A stretch of 64,000 nt of DNA from Clostridium nigeriense (GTDB taxonomy: Bacteria > Bacillota > Clostridia > Clostridiales > Clostridiaceae). Within the stretch, counting starts at the first letter, position 1; the number at the start of each line of letters is the position of its first letter. The stretch spans positions 1,440,542 through 1,504,541 of the forward strand of contig NZ_LT575472.1 of the NCBI RefSeq assembly GCF_900086595.1. Direction: 5' to 3'. The position numbers and the translations under genes were made by a program. Shown here in pieces: positions 9,122-17,871 of the stretch. Under the pieces are notes generated by a model, which was given only the letters and a program-made list of their open reading frames with translations, ran no database searches and was not told where the DNA came from.

Positions 9122-9859
9122 ATGAAAAGAGAAAAAATAGTTATAAATACACTAGTATTACTTGAGGATTTAAAAAGTGGAGTTCCTCAAAGTTTAATAA
9201 TGGACAAGGTTAATGATATAGGAATAAAGAATGTAGAAATTAGGCGTGAGTTTATAAAAAATTTCAATGAAGAAGTTTTAAATATAAGAGAAAAGGCAAA
9301 TAAATATAATATGAGAATATTTTATTCAGTACCAGAATTATTGTTTAAGGCTAATAAACTTAGAGTCAAAGAAATAGAGGGCTTTTTTAATGAAGCATAT
9401 AATATGAGTTCTCATAATATTAAGATGATTATAGGAGAAATTGATGAGTTAACAGAAGAGGATGTAAATATTATAAATGACTTATGTGAAAAGTATTCTA
9501 TAGAACTTACTGTGGAAAATGATCAAACTCCTGAAAATGGTAGAGTAGAAAAAATATATAATTTCTTAAAAAGAAATAAGGAACTAGGAGGAAATATTTC
9601 ATTTACTTTTGACGTAGGCAATTGGATATTCCAAGATGAGGATCCAATTAAAAATGCTGAGAGATTAAAAGAATTTGTTACATATGTTCATTTAAAAAAT
9701 GCAACTGAAGATAGAAAAAATACCTTAATAGATAAAGGTATCTTAAATATAGAAAAGATATTAATTAATCTACCTAATAATTTACCTATGGCATTGGAGT
9801 ATCCATGCAATTCAATAGAGGAAATTAATTCAGAAATAGAAAAAATTCTAAAATTTTAA
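9122..9859 (+). CDS. TIM-barrel sugar (phosphate) isomerase/epimerase, copy 1
   Basis: This 245-residue protein is of the xylose-isomerase-like / AP endonuclease 2 TIM-barrel family, which holds many sugar and sugar-phosphate epimerases. Features are the barrel strand with VENDQT near residue 137, FTFDVGNWIFQDEDP near 160, YVHLKNATE near 190 and the late Glu in ALEYPC. The Glu, Asp, His and Glu of these motifs suit the usual divalent-metal site. It is closely similar along its length to the protein at 11955-12692 and has the same number of residues. It is transcribed alone from a cre-controlled promoter and ends in a terminator, just upstream of the catabolic locus that holds its twin. The exact substrate is unknown. 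Confidence 0.82.
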   Translation: MKREKIVINTLVLLEDLKSGVPQSLIMDKVNDIGIKNVEIRREFIKNFNEEVLNIREKANKYNMRIFYSVPELLFKANKLRVKEIEGFFNEAYNMSSHNIKMIIGEIDELTEEDVNIINDLCEKYSIELTVENDQTPENGRVEKIYNFLKRNKELGGNISFTFDVGNWIFQDEDPIKNAERLKEFVTYVHLKNATEDRKNTLIDKGILNIEKILINLPNNLPMALEYPCNSIEEINSEIEKILKF

Positions 9860-9889
9860 TTTTAGATAAATTCATAAAAAATAGAAATG

Positions 9890-9932
9890 GTCAAGCAGTT
9901 AATTTATATATGGTTTATTGCTTGACTTTTTT
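9890..9932 (+). terminator. Intrinsic terminator after epimerase copy 1
   Basis: GTCAAGCA at 9890-9897 pairs with TGCTTGAC at 9919-9926, with further A-T pairs inside, and is followed by six T. Confidence 0.85.
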
Positions 9933-10010
9933 ATGCGATATTACATATATTTGGAGAAAATACAAAGGTGAATATAAATTTAGAAAATTTTAAATATTTA
10001 CAAATTGCTG

Positions 10011-10064
10011 TTGCATTTAGAAAAATTTAGTTATATAATAAATTCATAAATGAAATCGATAACA
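10011..10064 (+). promoter_or_regulatory. Promoter with downstream CcpA cre site for the catabolic locus
   Basis: The promoter is TTGCAT at 10011-10016, a 17-base spacer and TATAAT at 10034-10039. TGAAATCGATAACA at 10051-10064 is identical to the cre before the first epimerase gene and sits at nearly the same distance from the -10 box. Confidence 0.75.
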
Positions 10065-10089
10065 AAGAAATAAAATATTTATTACTTTA

Positions 10090-10237
10090 GTTAATCGGTT
10101 TCTAAAAATATAAATTAATTTGTTTTTGTATTATGTTAACCGGTTTCTAAAAATATAAATACACATAAATTTAAATATAATTATTATAAATTTATGTTAA
10201 CCGGTTCACCTAAATTTATAATATATTAACCGATTAA
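10090..10237. promoter_or_regulatory. Four LacI-family operator copies (TTAACCGGTTAA-like)
   Basis: The copies are TTAATCGGTTT at 10091, TTAACCGGTTT at 10136, TTAACCGGTTCA at 10197 and TTAACCGATTAA at 10226. All are close to a palindrome centred on CG, the LacI/GalR type. The first two belong to a direct repeat of about 26 bases with a 45-base period. They lie between the promoter and the LacI-type gene, so that protein is the natural ligand and would autoregulate the operon. Confidence 0.8.
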
Positions 10238-10262
10238 CTATGCTTTAGGAAGGATGAATTAG

Positions 10263-11300
10263 ATGAAATCTACAAGTAGTAAAAGGTCAACTATAAAAGA
10301 TGTAGCAGAAATGGCACAAGTTTCAAAAACAACTATATCAAGATACTTAAATGGACAATATGAATACATGTCTACAGAAACCAAGGATAGAATAGAGAAA
10401 ATCATAGAAGAACTTAATTATCGTCCTAGTAATATTGCGCGAAGTTTAAAAAGTCAAAAAACCGGAGTTATAGGTTGCATAATTGCTGATATAGGTAGCC
10501 CATTTTCATCTATTGTAGTAAAAGGAATAAATGATGTTTGCAAAAATATGGGATATGATGTGTTATTTGCAAATACAGATAACAATCCTGAAAGCGAAAA
10601 AGATAGCATCAAATCCTTAATGGATAATAAGGTAGATGGTCTTATTATTAACACAACTGGAAAAATTGATGACTACTTGTTAGAACTTAATAAATGTGGA
10701 GTTAAGATAGTTTTAGCTGACCGTTGCTTAAGTAAAATAAATGAAATAGATACTGTTACTACTGATAATTATAGAGCAACTTATAAATGCATGGAGTTCT
10801 TATATAATCAAGGATATAAAAAAATAGCCTTTTTTACTCAAGATATATCAGGTAATAGTAGTCGTTATTTTAGACACGATGCTTACAATGATGCAATAAA
10901 AAAACTATATGGTATAGATGGTAATGAATTTACTTATTTAATAGATGAAAAGAATATGGAAACTTGCGAGAAGGGACTAAATGATTTCAATAAAAAATGT
11001 AATGGGGAACCTGGAGTTATTTTTACAGTTAATGGTGTTACTCTTCTTAATGTGCTTCATGGTATGAAAAATTTAGATATAAAAATCAGAGATGACTTAG
11101 GGGTTTGTGGATATGATGACTGGGGTTGGGCATCTTTAATACCACCAGGAATAACTACAATTACTCAGGATTCTTATGAATGTGGGGTTCAATCTGCAAA
11201 GCTTCTAATTAATAGAATTAATAAAGAAGATAATAGTGAGCCTAAGTTCATTGAAATACCAGCTGAACTTGTTGTAAGAGGATCAACAGATCCTAAATAA
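10263..11300 (+). CDS. LacI-family transcriptional regulator of the sugar-acid locus
   Basis: This 345-residue LacI/GalR repressor has an N-terminal helix-turn-helix at about residues 8-30 (TIKDVAEMAQVSKTTISRYL). The hinge helix is NYRPSNIARSLKS near 52-64, followed by a periplasmic-binding-protein-like sensor domain beginning GVIGCIIADIGSPF. The sensor's final motifs GVCGYDDWGW and TTITQDSYECG are typical. It is the first gene after the operator array and is followed 20 bases later by a KDPG aldolase. It is therefore likely the autoregulated local repressor, induced by a sugar acid or keto-deoxy acid. The effector is not evident from sequence. Confidence 0.9.
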   Translation: MKSTSSKRSTIKDVAEMAQVSKTTISRYLNGQYEYMSTETKDRIEKIIEELNYRPSNIARSLKSQKTGVIGCIIADIGSPFSSIVVKGINDVCKNMGYDVLFANTDNNPESEKDSIKSLMDNKVDGLIINTTGKIDDYLLELNKCGVKIVLADRCLSKINEIDTVTTDNYRATYKCMEFLYNQGYKKIAFFTQDISGNSSRYFRHDAYNDAIKKLYGIDGNEFTYLIDEKNMETCEKGLNDFNKKCNGEPGVIFTVNGVTLLNVLHGMKNLDIKIRDDLGVCGYDDWGWASLIPPGITTITQDSYECGVQSAKLLINRINKEDNSEPKFIEIPAELVVRGSTDPK

Positions 11301-11320
11301 TAATAAAGGAGATGGGATTA

Positions 11321-11941
11321 TTGAATAAACAAGAAGTTAAAAAATTACTAAAGGGTAAATTGATTGCAGTTATCAGAGGTGAGGACTTAGAAGAGGCAAA
11401 GCTTATATGCAAAACTATTATTGAGTCTGGAATAACAACGTTAGAAATCACTTTTAGCTTACCAAGGGCAGAAAAATTAATAAAAGAACTGAAAAATGAA
11501 ATGCCACATGCACTAATAGGCGCAGGTACAGTCCTAAATAAAGGACAAGCAGAGTTAGCAGTAGCAAATGGAGCAGATTTTATAGTATCTCCTTGTATAG
11601 TAAAAGAAGTTGGTGATTACTGCAAAGAAAAAGATGTTTTTTGTTCAATGGGTGCAGCTACACCTACAGAAGCATATGACTCATATTTAGCAGGTAGTGA
11701 TGTGGTGAAACTTTTTCCAGGAGATTGTTTATCAATGAAGATGATTAAAGGAATAAAAGCTCCAATGCCTTTTATTGAAATGATGCCAACAGGTGGAGTT
11801 GATGATAAAAATGTTAAAGAGTGGTTTGAAAGTGGTGCTTATGCTATAGGATTTGGTGGATATCTAACAAAAGGAATTAATTCATCTAATCTTGGGCTGC
11901 TAAAAGAAAGATGTAAAATATTGATAAATGCAGCTAAATAA
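11321..11941 (+). CDS. KDPG/KHG aldolase, first of three copies
   Basis: This class I aldolase splits 2-keto-3-deoxy-6-phosphogluconate into pyruvate and glyceraldehyde-3-phosphate. The 206-residue length is usual. The Schiff-base lysine is K130 in DVVKLFPGD. The general-base Glu is in LEITF, and GAGTVL and PTGGVD are family motifs. The TTG at 11321 is nine bases after AAAGGAG; the ATG at 11312 overlaps that ribosome binding site and is rejected. It lies between the LacI gene and the second epimerase. With the KDG-type kinase at 16932 it makes the last two steps of a semi-phosphorylative Entner-Doudoroff route. Two divergent paralogues occur at 30746 and 54524. Confidence 0.9.
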   Translation: MNKQEVKKLLKGKLIAVIRGEDLEEAKLICKTIIESGITTLEITFSLPRAEKLIKELKNEMPHALIGAGTVLNKGQAELAVANGADFIVSPCIVKEVGDYCKEKDVFCSMGAATPTEAYDSYLAGSDVVKLFPGDCLSMKMIKGIKAPMPFIEMMPTGGVDDKNVKEWFESGAYAIGFGGYLTKGINSSNLGLLKERCKILINAAK

Positions 11942-11954
11942 GGAGAAGAAAAAT

Positions 11955-12692
11955 ATGAAAAGTGACAAATTAGTAATAAATACTTTAGTATTACTTGATG
12001 ATTTGAAAAAAGGTATTTCTCAAAGCGATATAATGGATAAAATCAACGAAATGGGAATAAAAAATGTAGAGATTAGACGTGAGTTTATAAAAGATTTCCA
12101 TGAAGAAATTATAAGAATAAGGGAAAAAGCAAATAAAAATAATATGAAATTATTTTATTCAGTTCCAGAATGGTTGTTTAAAGAAAATAATCTAAGAATC
12201 AATGAAATAGAAGGATTTTTTAATGAAGCTTATAAAATGAATTGTCATAATATTAAGATGATTATAGGTGAAGTTAATGAAATAACAAAAGAAGATTCCA
12301 AAATTATAAATGATTTATGTGAAAGATATTCTATAAAGCTTACTGTAGAAAATGATCAAACAGCTGAAAATGGTAGAGTAGAAAAAATATATAATTTTTT
12401 AAAAAGGAACAGAGAATTAGGAGGTAATATTTCTTTCACTTTTGATGTAGGGAATTGGATATTTCAGGATGAAGATCCTATAAAAAATGCTGAAATATTA
12501 AATAGCTTTGTTACATATGTTCACTTAAAAAATATAGATGAATCTAGAGGAAATACTTTAATAGATAAAGGTATATTAAGTTTAAAAGATATATTAAATA
12601 AATTACCTAAAGATTTACCCATGGCTTTAGAGTACCCATGTTGTTCCATGGAAGAAATAAAACTAGAAATAAAAAAGGCTTTAAAATTTTAA
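11955..12692 (+). CDS. TIM-barrel sugar (phosphate) isomerase/epimerase, copy 2
   Basis: This 245-residue near-twin of the protein at 9122-9859 shares whole segments such as AENGRVEKIYNFLKR, GGNISFTFDVGNWIFQDEDP and NTLIDKGIL, and keeps the same candidate metal ligands. The ATG at 11955 follows AGGAGA. The start also gives the same length as copy 1, which argues against the longer reading from 11928. Unlike copy 1 it sits inside the operon, 13 bases after the aldolase. The pair could act on two related substrates, or one could be a recent duplicate under separate control. Confidence 0.82.
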   Translation: MKSDKLVINTLVLLDDLKKGISQSDIMDKINEMGIKNVEIRREFIKDFHEEIIRIREKANKNNMKLFYSVPEWLFKENNLRINEIEGFFNEAYKMNCHNIKMIIGEVNEITKEDSKIINDLCERYSIKLTVENDQTAENGRVEKIYNFLKRNRELGGNISFTFDVGNWIFQDEDPIKNAEILNSFVTYVHLKNIDESRGNTLIDKGILSLKDILNKLPKDLPMALEYPCCSMEEIKLEIKKALKF

Positions 12693-12727
12693 CTTAATTA
12701 TAAAATAATTATTTAAGAAGGTGATTT

Positions 12728-12748
12728 ATGAAGAAATATTATATTTAA
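12728..12748 (+). CDS. Possible six-codon leader peptide MKKYYI
   Basis: ATG at 12728 follows the strong ribosome binding site AGAAGGTGA and is closed by TAA after six codons. It lies in the 107-base gap before the permease gene. It may be a translated leader that tunes permease expression or simply a chance start after a good ribosome binding site. Nothing else in the gap explains that ribosome binding site. Confidence 0.35.
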   Translation: MKKYYI

Positions 12749-12799
12749 TCAATTTATATTTTTAATATTTAATATTTATTTTAAAGGGGAGAAAAGATT

Positions 12800-14089
12800 A
12801 TGGATATGGTTATTGGAATTTTATTATTACTTACTTTTATTGGATTCATAGTATATGCTGTTAAGGGTGGAAACATGATGATTGGTTTCTTAGTAATGGC
12901 AATAATATGGACAGCCTTAGGAATAATAGGTGGCCAAATTACATGGGCAGATGCTCAAACTAAAATATTTCAAGGTGGACCAGAAAGCTGGGGAGCTACA
13001 GCAGTTGTAGTTATATTTGGTAGCTGGTTTGGACAAGTTCTTGTTAAAACAGGAATTGCAGCTAAGATTATTAGATTAGCAGTTGAATTAGGTGGGGATA
13101 AACCACTAATTACAACAATATTAATTTCAATAGTAACATCACTTATATTTACAAGTACATTTGGAGCAGGAGCAGTTGTTGCAATTGGTGTAATCGTATT
13201 ACCAATATTATTATCTCTTGGAGTACCAAAAGCTCTAGCAGTTTCATCTTATCTTATGTCTGTTGGTTCAGGAATGTATGTTAATATAGTACTTTTCAAG
13301 CAAATGCAAGGTATATTCGAAGGATTTCAATATGATGCAAATTACTTGAAGTTTGGATTTACTGCAATGGCATTACAAGTTTTAGTTATAATTATAATGT
13401 TAGCTGTAAGACTTAGAAAGACTAAAGTAAGCCATGCGTGGGCAGCTAATGCAACAAAGACAGTAACTGAAGAGCATGTACCTGGAATAGCTTTAATAAC
13501 TCCAGTATTACCAGTTATATTAGCTATAGCATTTAAATGGCAACCTATTCCTGCATTTATAGTGGCTTCATTTTATGCATTATTTGTTTGTGGAAAAATT
13601 AAATCATATAAAGAGTGTGAAAAAGTTATTTCAAAAACATTCTATGACGGTGTTGTAGACGTTGCTTCATTATTAGGATTCTTATTTATACTACCTATGT
13701 TCAATAAAGTTGCAGGCTTTAACTCAGTATTCTTCCAAAGTATATTAGGAGGAATTATGCCAACTAGTACATTGTTATTATGTATATTATTTGCAGTAAT
13801 TGCTCCACTTGGATTATTCCGTGGACCATTAACAGTATTTGGTGCTGGAGCTGCAACATTAGGTATTTTAAATGGAATGGGAATTTTCTCAGCAGAACTA
13901 TTATTCCCATTAATATATATCCCAACAATTACAATGAATATTTCTTGTTGTCCAACACAATCTTGGAATTTATGGGCAATTAACTATTCAAAGACAAATA
14001 CAAAGGATTTCTTACGTTCAGGTGTAGTTTGGGGTTGGATAATTTGTTTATTAAACTCATTAGTAGTTTACTTTATGTATGGGATGTAA
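12800..14089 (+). CDS. Ion-transporter-superfamily (GntP-like) organic acid permease
   Basis: This 429-residue integral membrane protein has about 11-12 hydrophobic segments and a cytoplasmic loop near residues 205-225. The stretch FGAGAVVAIGVIVLPILLSL near residue 120 and GPLTVFGAGAATLGIL near 340 resemble the two inverted re-entrant regions of gluconate/lactate-type symporters. I cannot place it firmly in one subfamily. It is preceded by GGGGAGA and lies between the epimerase and the HyuA-like gene in the LacI-controlled locus. It is therefore probably the uptake system for that locus's substrate, an acid or a neutral sugar derivative. Confidence 0.72.
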   Translation: MDMVIGILLLLTFIGFIVYAVKGGNMMIGFLVMAIIWTALGIIGGQITWADAQTKIFQGGPESWGATAVVVIFGSWFGQVLVKTGIAAKIIRLAVELGGDKPLITTILISIVTSLIFTSTFGAGAVVAIGVIVLPILLSLGVPKALAVSSYLMSVGSGMYVNIVLFKQMQGIFEGFQYDANYLKFGFTAMALQVLVIIIMLAVRLRKTKVSHAWAANATKTVTEEHVPGIALITPVLPVILAIAFKWQPIPAFIVASFYALFVCGKIKSYKECEKVISKTFYDGVVDVASLLGFLFILPMFNKVAGFNSVFFQSILGGIMPTSTLLLCILFAVIAPLGLFRGPLTVFGAGAATLGILNGMGIFSAELLFPLIYIPTITMNISCCPTQSWNLWAINYSKTNTKDFLRSGVVWGWIICLLNSLVVYFMYGM

Positions 14090-14147
14090 GTAATTTATAC
14101 AAAAGATATTAATAAACTAATAATAAAATTGGAATGGAGGAATAATT

Positions 14148-16277
14148 GTGGCAAATAGAGCAATTCGTGTGGGTATAGATGTTGGAGGAACTCATACTAA
14201 AGCAGTAGCAATAGATAATGAAACACATGAAATTATTGGAAAGGGATCAGTTATGACTACTCATGATGACGAAATGGGAGTTGCAACTGGAGTTATTGAA
14301 GCATTTAAATTATGTTTAAATGCAAATAATATTGATCCTAATGATGTTATATTTATAGCTCATAGTACGACTCAAGCTACTAATGCACTCTTAGAAGGTG
14401 ACGTTGCTGAAGTTGGTATTATTGGAATGGGAAAAGGTGGTATAGGTGGACTTTTAGCTAAAAAGCAAAGTAAAATTGACGATATTGACTTAGGAACGGG
14501 AAGAATAATTAAAGTGCATCACACATATTTAAAACAAAAGGATGTAAATGAAGTTAGTATTGAAAAAGCACTTAATGAATTAAAAGATCAAGGTTCTAAT
14601 GTAATCGTTGCCTCTAAAGCCTTTGGTGTCGATGATTTAACTGAAGAAAATGAAGTGAAAAAAGTGGCAGAAAAATATAATATTCCTGTTTCAGTAGCAT
14701 CTGAAATAAGTAAATTATATGGACTTACAAGAAGAACAAGAACTGCTGCTATTAATGCTAGTATTCTTCCAAAGATGCTTGAAACTGCTAATAGTACTGA
14801 GGATAGTGTTCGTAAAGCTGGAATTAAAGTTCCATTAATGATTATGCGTGGTGATGGTGGTGTAATGGATATTGGTGAAATGAAAAAACGTCCAGTATTA
14901 ACCATGTTATCTGGTCCAGCCGCCAGTGTTGTTGGTGCATTAATGTATTTAAGAGCTTCAAATGGTATATATTTTGAAGTTGGTGGTACAAGCACTAATA
15001 TTGGAGTAATAAAAAATGGTAGACCAGCAGTTGATTATTCAATAATAGGTGGACATCCAACTTATGTGAACTCTTTAGATGTTCGTGTACTAGGAGTTGC
15101 AGGGGGAAGCATGGTTAGAGCATCAAAAGATGGAGTTGTTGATGTTGGTCCAAGAAGTGCTCATATAGCAGGTATGCCTTATGCAGTATATACTCCAATT
15201 GAAGAAATAGAAGATCCACAAGTTGAGTTCTTTAGGCCTAAAGATGGAGATCCTTCAGATTATGTTTATATTAGATTGAAAAATGGAAAGAAAATTACAA
15301 TAACTAATAGTTGTGCTGCTAATGTTTTAGGTTATGTAAAGCCAGAGCATTATTCATATGGAAATCCTGAAGCTGCTCGAAAAGCTATTGAACCATTAGC
15401 TAAATACATGAATACTACTGTTGAAGATGTTTGTGAACAAATTTTAAGAAAATCTTACGAAAAAATTAAACCAGTTATTTTAGAACTTGCTGAAAAATAT
15501 AAATTAGAAAAAGATCAAATATCCCTAGTGGGAGTTGGTGGTGGCGTTTCAGCATTACTACCATATACTTCTAAGCTTATGGAATTAGGATATAGTATTC
15601 CAGAAAATGCAGAAGTTATTTCATCCATAGGTGTTGCTTTGTCAATGATAAGAGATGTTGTTGAACGTGTTATTCCGTCTCCAACTAAGAAAGATATTGC
15701 AGACATTAAAAAAGAAGCTGCTAATATGGCTATTGCTAATGGAGCAGTTCCGGATACTGTTGAAGTTCAAATAGAAATCGATTCACAAACTTCAAGGGTA
15801 ACAGCTATAGCGTTAGGATCCTCAGAGGTTCAAACTACAGATTTATTAAAAGCTTGTAGTGAAGAAGAAGCAAGAGATATTGCAGCAAAGTCAATGGGAG
15901 TATCTGTTGAAGAAACAAAATTAATAACTAAGAGTAATGTATTTTATGTATTTACTTCTAAAAAGAAAGATGGTTCTGATCAAATAAGAATTGTAGATAA
16001 AAAAGGGTTTATAAAAGTTCAACGTGGTGATGGTGATGCTAGAAAATGTACAGTTAAAGAAGCACAAAAAGTAATAGAGGAAATGTGGGAACAATTATCG
16101 GTATTTAAAAATGATATTAAGTTAACACCAGATATGTATTTATGTACAGGTGGTAAAGTCCTTGATTATGCTGGAATGATGGATCTAGATCAACTTTATC
16201 TAGTTGTGGATACAGAATTAATAACATTAGAAGAAGATGAAGAAGTAATTCTAATTGGAGCTAAAAATGATATATGA
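14148..16277 (+). CDS. Hydantoinase/oxoprolinase (HyuA-like) family ATPase
   Basis: This 709-residue protein of the HyuA / 5-oxoprolinase-A family comprises ASKHA-fold ATPases that drive opening of cyclic amides or ATP-dependent carboxylation. The first nucleotide loop is GIDVGGTHTKAVAID near residue 10. AHSTTQATNALLEG is near 74, and the second nucleotide loop MLSGPAASVVGA, followed by FEVGGTSTNIGV, lies around 255-290. EVISSIGVALSMIRDVVERV closes the domain near 510. The length is normal for a HyuA subunit, but no HyuB partner is present in the window. The GTG start follows GGAGG. It overlaps the HExxH gene by four bases (ATGA), so the two products are probably made together. Its presence beside KDG kinase and HPS/PHI genes is unusual. 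Confidence 0.82.
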   Translation: MANRAIRVGIDVGGTHTKAVAIDNETHEIIGKGSVMTTHDDEMGVATGVIEAFKLCLNANNIDPNDVIFIAHSTTQATNALLEGDVAEVGIIGMGKGGIGGLLAKKQSKIDDIDLGTGRIIKVHHTYLKQKDVNEVSIEKALNELKDQGSNVIVASKAFGVDDLTEENEVKKVAEKYNIPVSVASEISKLYGLTRRTRTAAINASILPKMLETANSTEDSVRKAGIKVPLMIMRGDGGVMDIGEMKKRPVLTMLSGPAASVVGALMYLRASNGIYFEVGGTSTNIGVIKNGRPAVDYSIIGGHPTYVNSLDVRVLGVAGGSMVRASKDGVVDVGPRSAHIAGMPYAVYTPIEEIEDPQVEFFRPKDGDPSDYVYIRLKNGKKITITNSCAANVLGYVKPEHYSYGNPEAARKAIEPLAKYMNTTVEDVCEQILRKSYEKIKPVILELAEKYKLEKDQISLVGVGGGVSALLPYTSKLMELGYSIPENAEVISSIGVALSMIRDVVERVIPSPTKKDIADIKKEAANMAIANGAVPDTVEVQIEIDSQTSRVTAIALGSSEVQTTDLLKACSEEEARDIAAKSMGVSVEETKLITKSNVFYVFTSKKKDGSDQIRIVDKKGFIKVQRGDGDARKCTVKEAQKVIEEMWEQLSVFKNDIKLTPDMYLCTGGKVLDYAGMMDLDQLYLVVDTELITLEEDEEVILIGAKNDI

Positions 16278-16930
16278 TTAAAGAAAAGGTAGATTTTCTT
16301 ATTAGTATGAATGATGAAGAGTGGGGTCAATATGCTTTTAGCAGAGACCCCCTTAAAGGTAAAGTTTCATATGAGTTAAGAAAAGAAATGATAGAAAAAG
16401 CAAATGAGTGTGGCAAGAAGGAAGCTATAAAATTAAAAGAAAAATATAAAGATGTTCCTATAAAAAAGATTATTAAAAGAATGAATATAGATTATATAGA
16501 GAAGAATTCAAACGTAACTGAAACATATATCATGTTTGCTTGTTACAACAGTCCAAATAAAATAACAATATTTAAAAAAAATAAAACAATGGTAGAAGAA
16601 TTTATTAAAGAAAATGATCTTAGCAGTAAGTTAGAATATATTGATGTTGAAAGTGTGTTACTTGCTCATGAATTATTTCATCATATTGAAGAAAATAATA
16701 AAGACATTTATACAAAAAATGAAAAGGTAGTTTTATGGAAAATAGGTAGCTATAAGTATAAATCAGGATTAGTATGTATTGGAGAAATTGCTGCCATGGC
16801 ATTTGCAAAAGAATTATTATCAATAAATTATAATCCATATGTATTTGATGTTTTAATGCTATATCCACATGATAAAAATAAGGCTACTGAATTATATAAA
16901 GAAATAGAAGAATTTAAAGGAGGGCTTTAA
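16274..16930 (+). CDS. Uncharacterised HExxH-motif protein, putative zinc hydrolase
   Basis: I do not recognise the family. This 218-residue soluble protein has a zinc-metallopeptidase-like motif H132-E-L-F-H136, followed by a second His, in LLAHELFHHIEE. A possible third ligand, E171, lies in GEIAAMAFAKEL 35 residues on, a gluzincin-like spacing. It has no signal peptide or membrane segment, so it acts in the cytoplasm. Its ATG overlaps the stop of the HyuA-like gene and the kinase gene starts one base after its own stop. It might be an amidase or peptidase acting on the HyuA product, or a protein-level regulator. Either role is inferred only from the motif and coupling. Confidence 0.72.
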   Translation: MIKEKVDFLISMNDEEWGQYAFSRDPLKGKVSYELRKEMIEKANECGKKEAIKLKEKYKDVPIKKIIKRMNIDYIEKNSNVTETYIMFACYNSPNKITIFKKNKTMVEEFIKENDLSSKLEYIDVESVLLAHELFHHIEENNKDIYTKNEKVVLWKIGSYKYKSGLVCIGEIAAMAFAKELLSINYNPYVFDVLMLYPHDKNKATELYKEIEEFKGGL

Positions 16931-16931
16931 T

Positions 16932-17870
16932 ATGAGTAAAGTAATATTATTCGGAGAACCTATGGCTATGTTTACAGCTGAAGAAGAGGGTCCTCTTGAT
17001 GAAGTAGAAGTGTTTAGAAGATCATTAGCAGGAGCAGAAGTTAATGTTTGTACTGGTCTAACCAGATTAGGCCATAAAGTAACATATGTAACTAAACTTG
17101 GAGAAGACCCATTGGGGATGTACGTAAAAAAATTTTTAGATAGAGAAGGAATAGGAACAGAATTTATAACATTTGATCCTATATACAAAACAGGAACTAT
17201 GCTTAAGAGTAAGGTTTCATCTGGAGATCCTATAACTGCATACTATCGTAAAGGTTCAGCTTTTTCCCATATGAAAAAAGAAGATATAGATAAAATAAAT
17301 TTTGATGGTGTTTCTTTAATTCATGTTACAGGTATCCCACCAGCATTGTCTTTAAGTTGTAGAGAGGCTACCTATAGATTAATTGAAAGAGCTAAGGAAA
17401 ACAATTGCTATATAACTTTCGATCCTAACTTAAGACCAGCTTTATGGGAAAGTGAAGAAGTAATGATAAAGGTTATAAATGAGCTAGCGTCTAAGTGTGA
17501 CTTAATATTACCAGGTGTATCTGAAGGATTAGTATTAACAGGAAGTAGCGAACCAGAAAAAATTGCGGATTTCTATCAAAAATTAGGTGTTAAAGATGTT
17601 ATTATAAAAGAAGGTAGTAAGGGAGCATATGTAAGAAGTGGCTCTCAAAGCTTGAGACAAGAAGGTTTTAAAGTTGATAAAGTTGTTGATACAGTAGGAG
17701 CAGGTGATGGTTTTGCTGTAGGGATAATAAGTAGTAAGTTAGAAGGACTAGGACTTAAGGAATCGGTAATAAGAGCAAATGCTATTGGAGCAATTCAAGT
17801 TACCTTTGTAAGTGATAATGAAGGACTACCTACAAGAGAGGAATTAGAAGAGTTTATAAAGGAGAATTAG
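16932..17870 (+). CDS. PfkB-family 2-keto-3-deoxygluconate-type kinase
   Basis: This is a ribokinase/PfkB-fold sugar kinase of 312 residues. The N-terminal GEPMAMFTAEEEGPL and LAGAEVNVCTGLTRLGHKV segments resemble Firmicute KDG kinases. The C-terminal DTVGAGDGFAVG holds the catalytic Asp and anion hole. The likely reaction is KDG plus ATP to KDPG, feeding the aldolase encoded at 11321. It starts one base after the HExxH gene and is followed one base later by the HPS-like gene. Such coupling argues that all five genes from 14148 to 19037 serve one pathway. The substrate could instead be a ketohexose or a 3-hexulose, given the HPS/PHI neighbours. Confidence 0.85.
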   Translation: MSKVILFGEPMAMFTAEEEGPLDEVEVFRRSLAGAEVNVCTGLTRLGHKVTYVTKLGEDPLGMYVKKFLDREGIGTEFITFDPIYKTGTMLKSKVSSGDPITAYYRKGSAFSHMKKEDIDKINFDGVSLIHVTGIPPALSLSCREATYRLIERAKENNCYITFDPNLRPALWESEEVMIKVINELASKCDLILPGVSEGLVLTGSSEPEKIADFYQKLGVKDVIIKEGSKGAYVRSGSQSLRQEGFKVDKVVDTVGAGDGFAVGIISSKLEGLGLKESVIRANAIGAIQVTFVSDNEGLPTREELEEFIKEN

Positions 17871-17871
17871 T

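Larger units (their letters stand above)
9860..10262. other. 403-base regulatory stretch upstream of the LacI-type gene
   Basis: This stretch contains no gene. From left to right it holds the terminator of the preceding gene, a promoter with a cre site, and four copies of a LacI-type operator spread over about 150 bases. Two of the operators are embedded in a longer direct repeat. Each element is listed separately. Confidence 0.8.
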
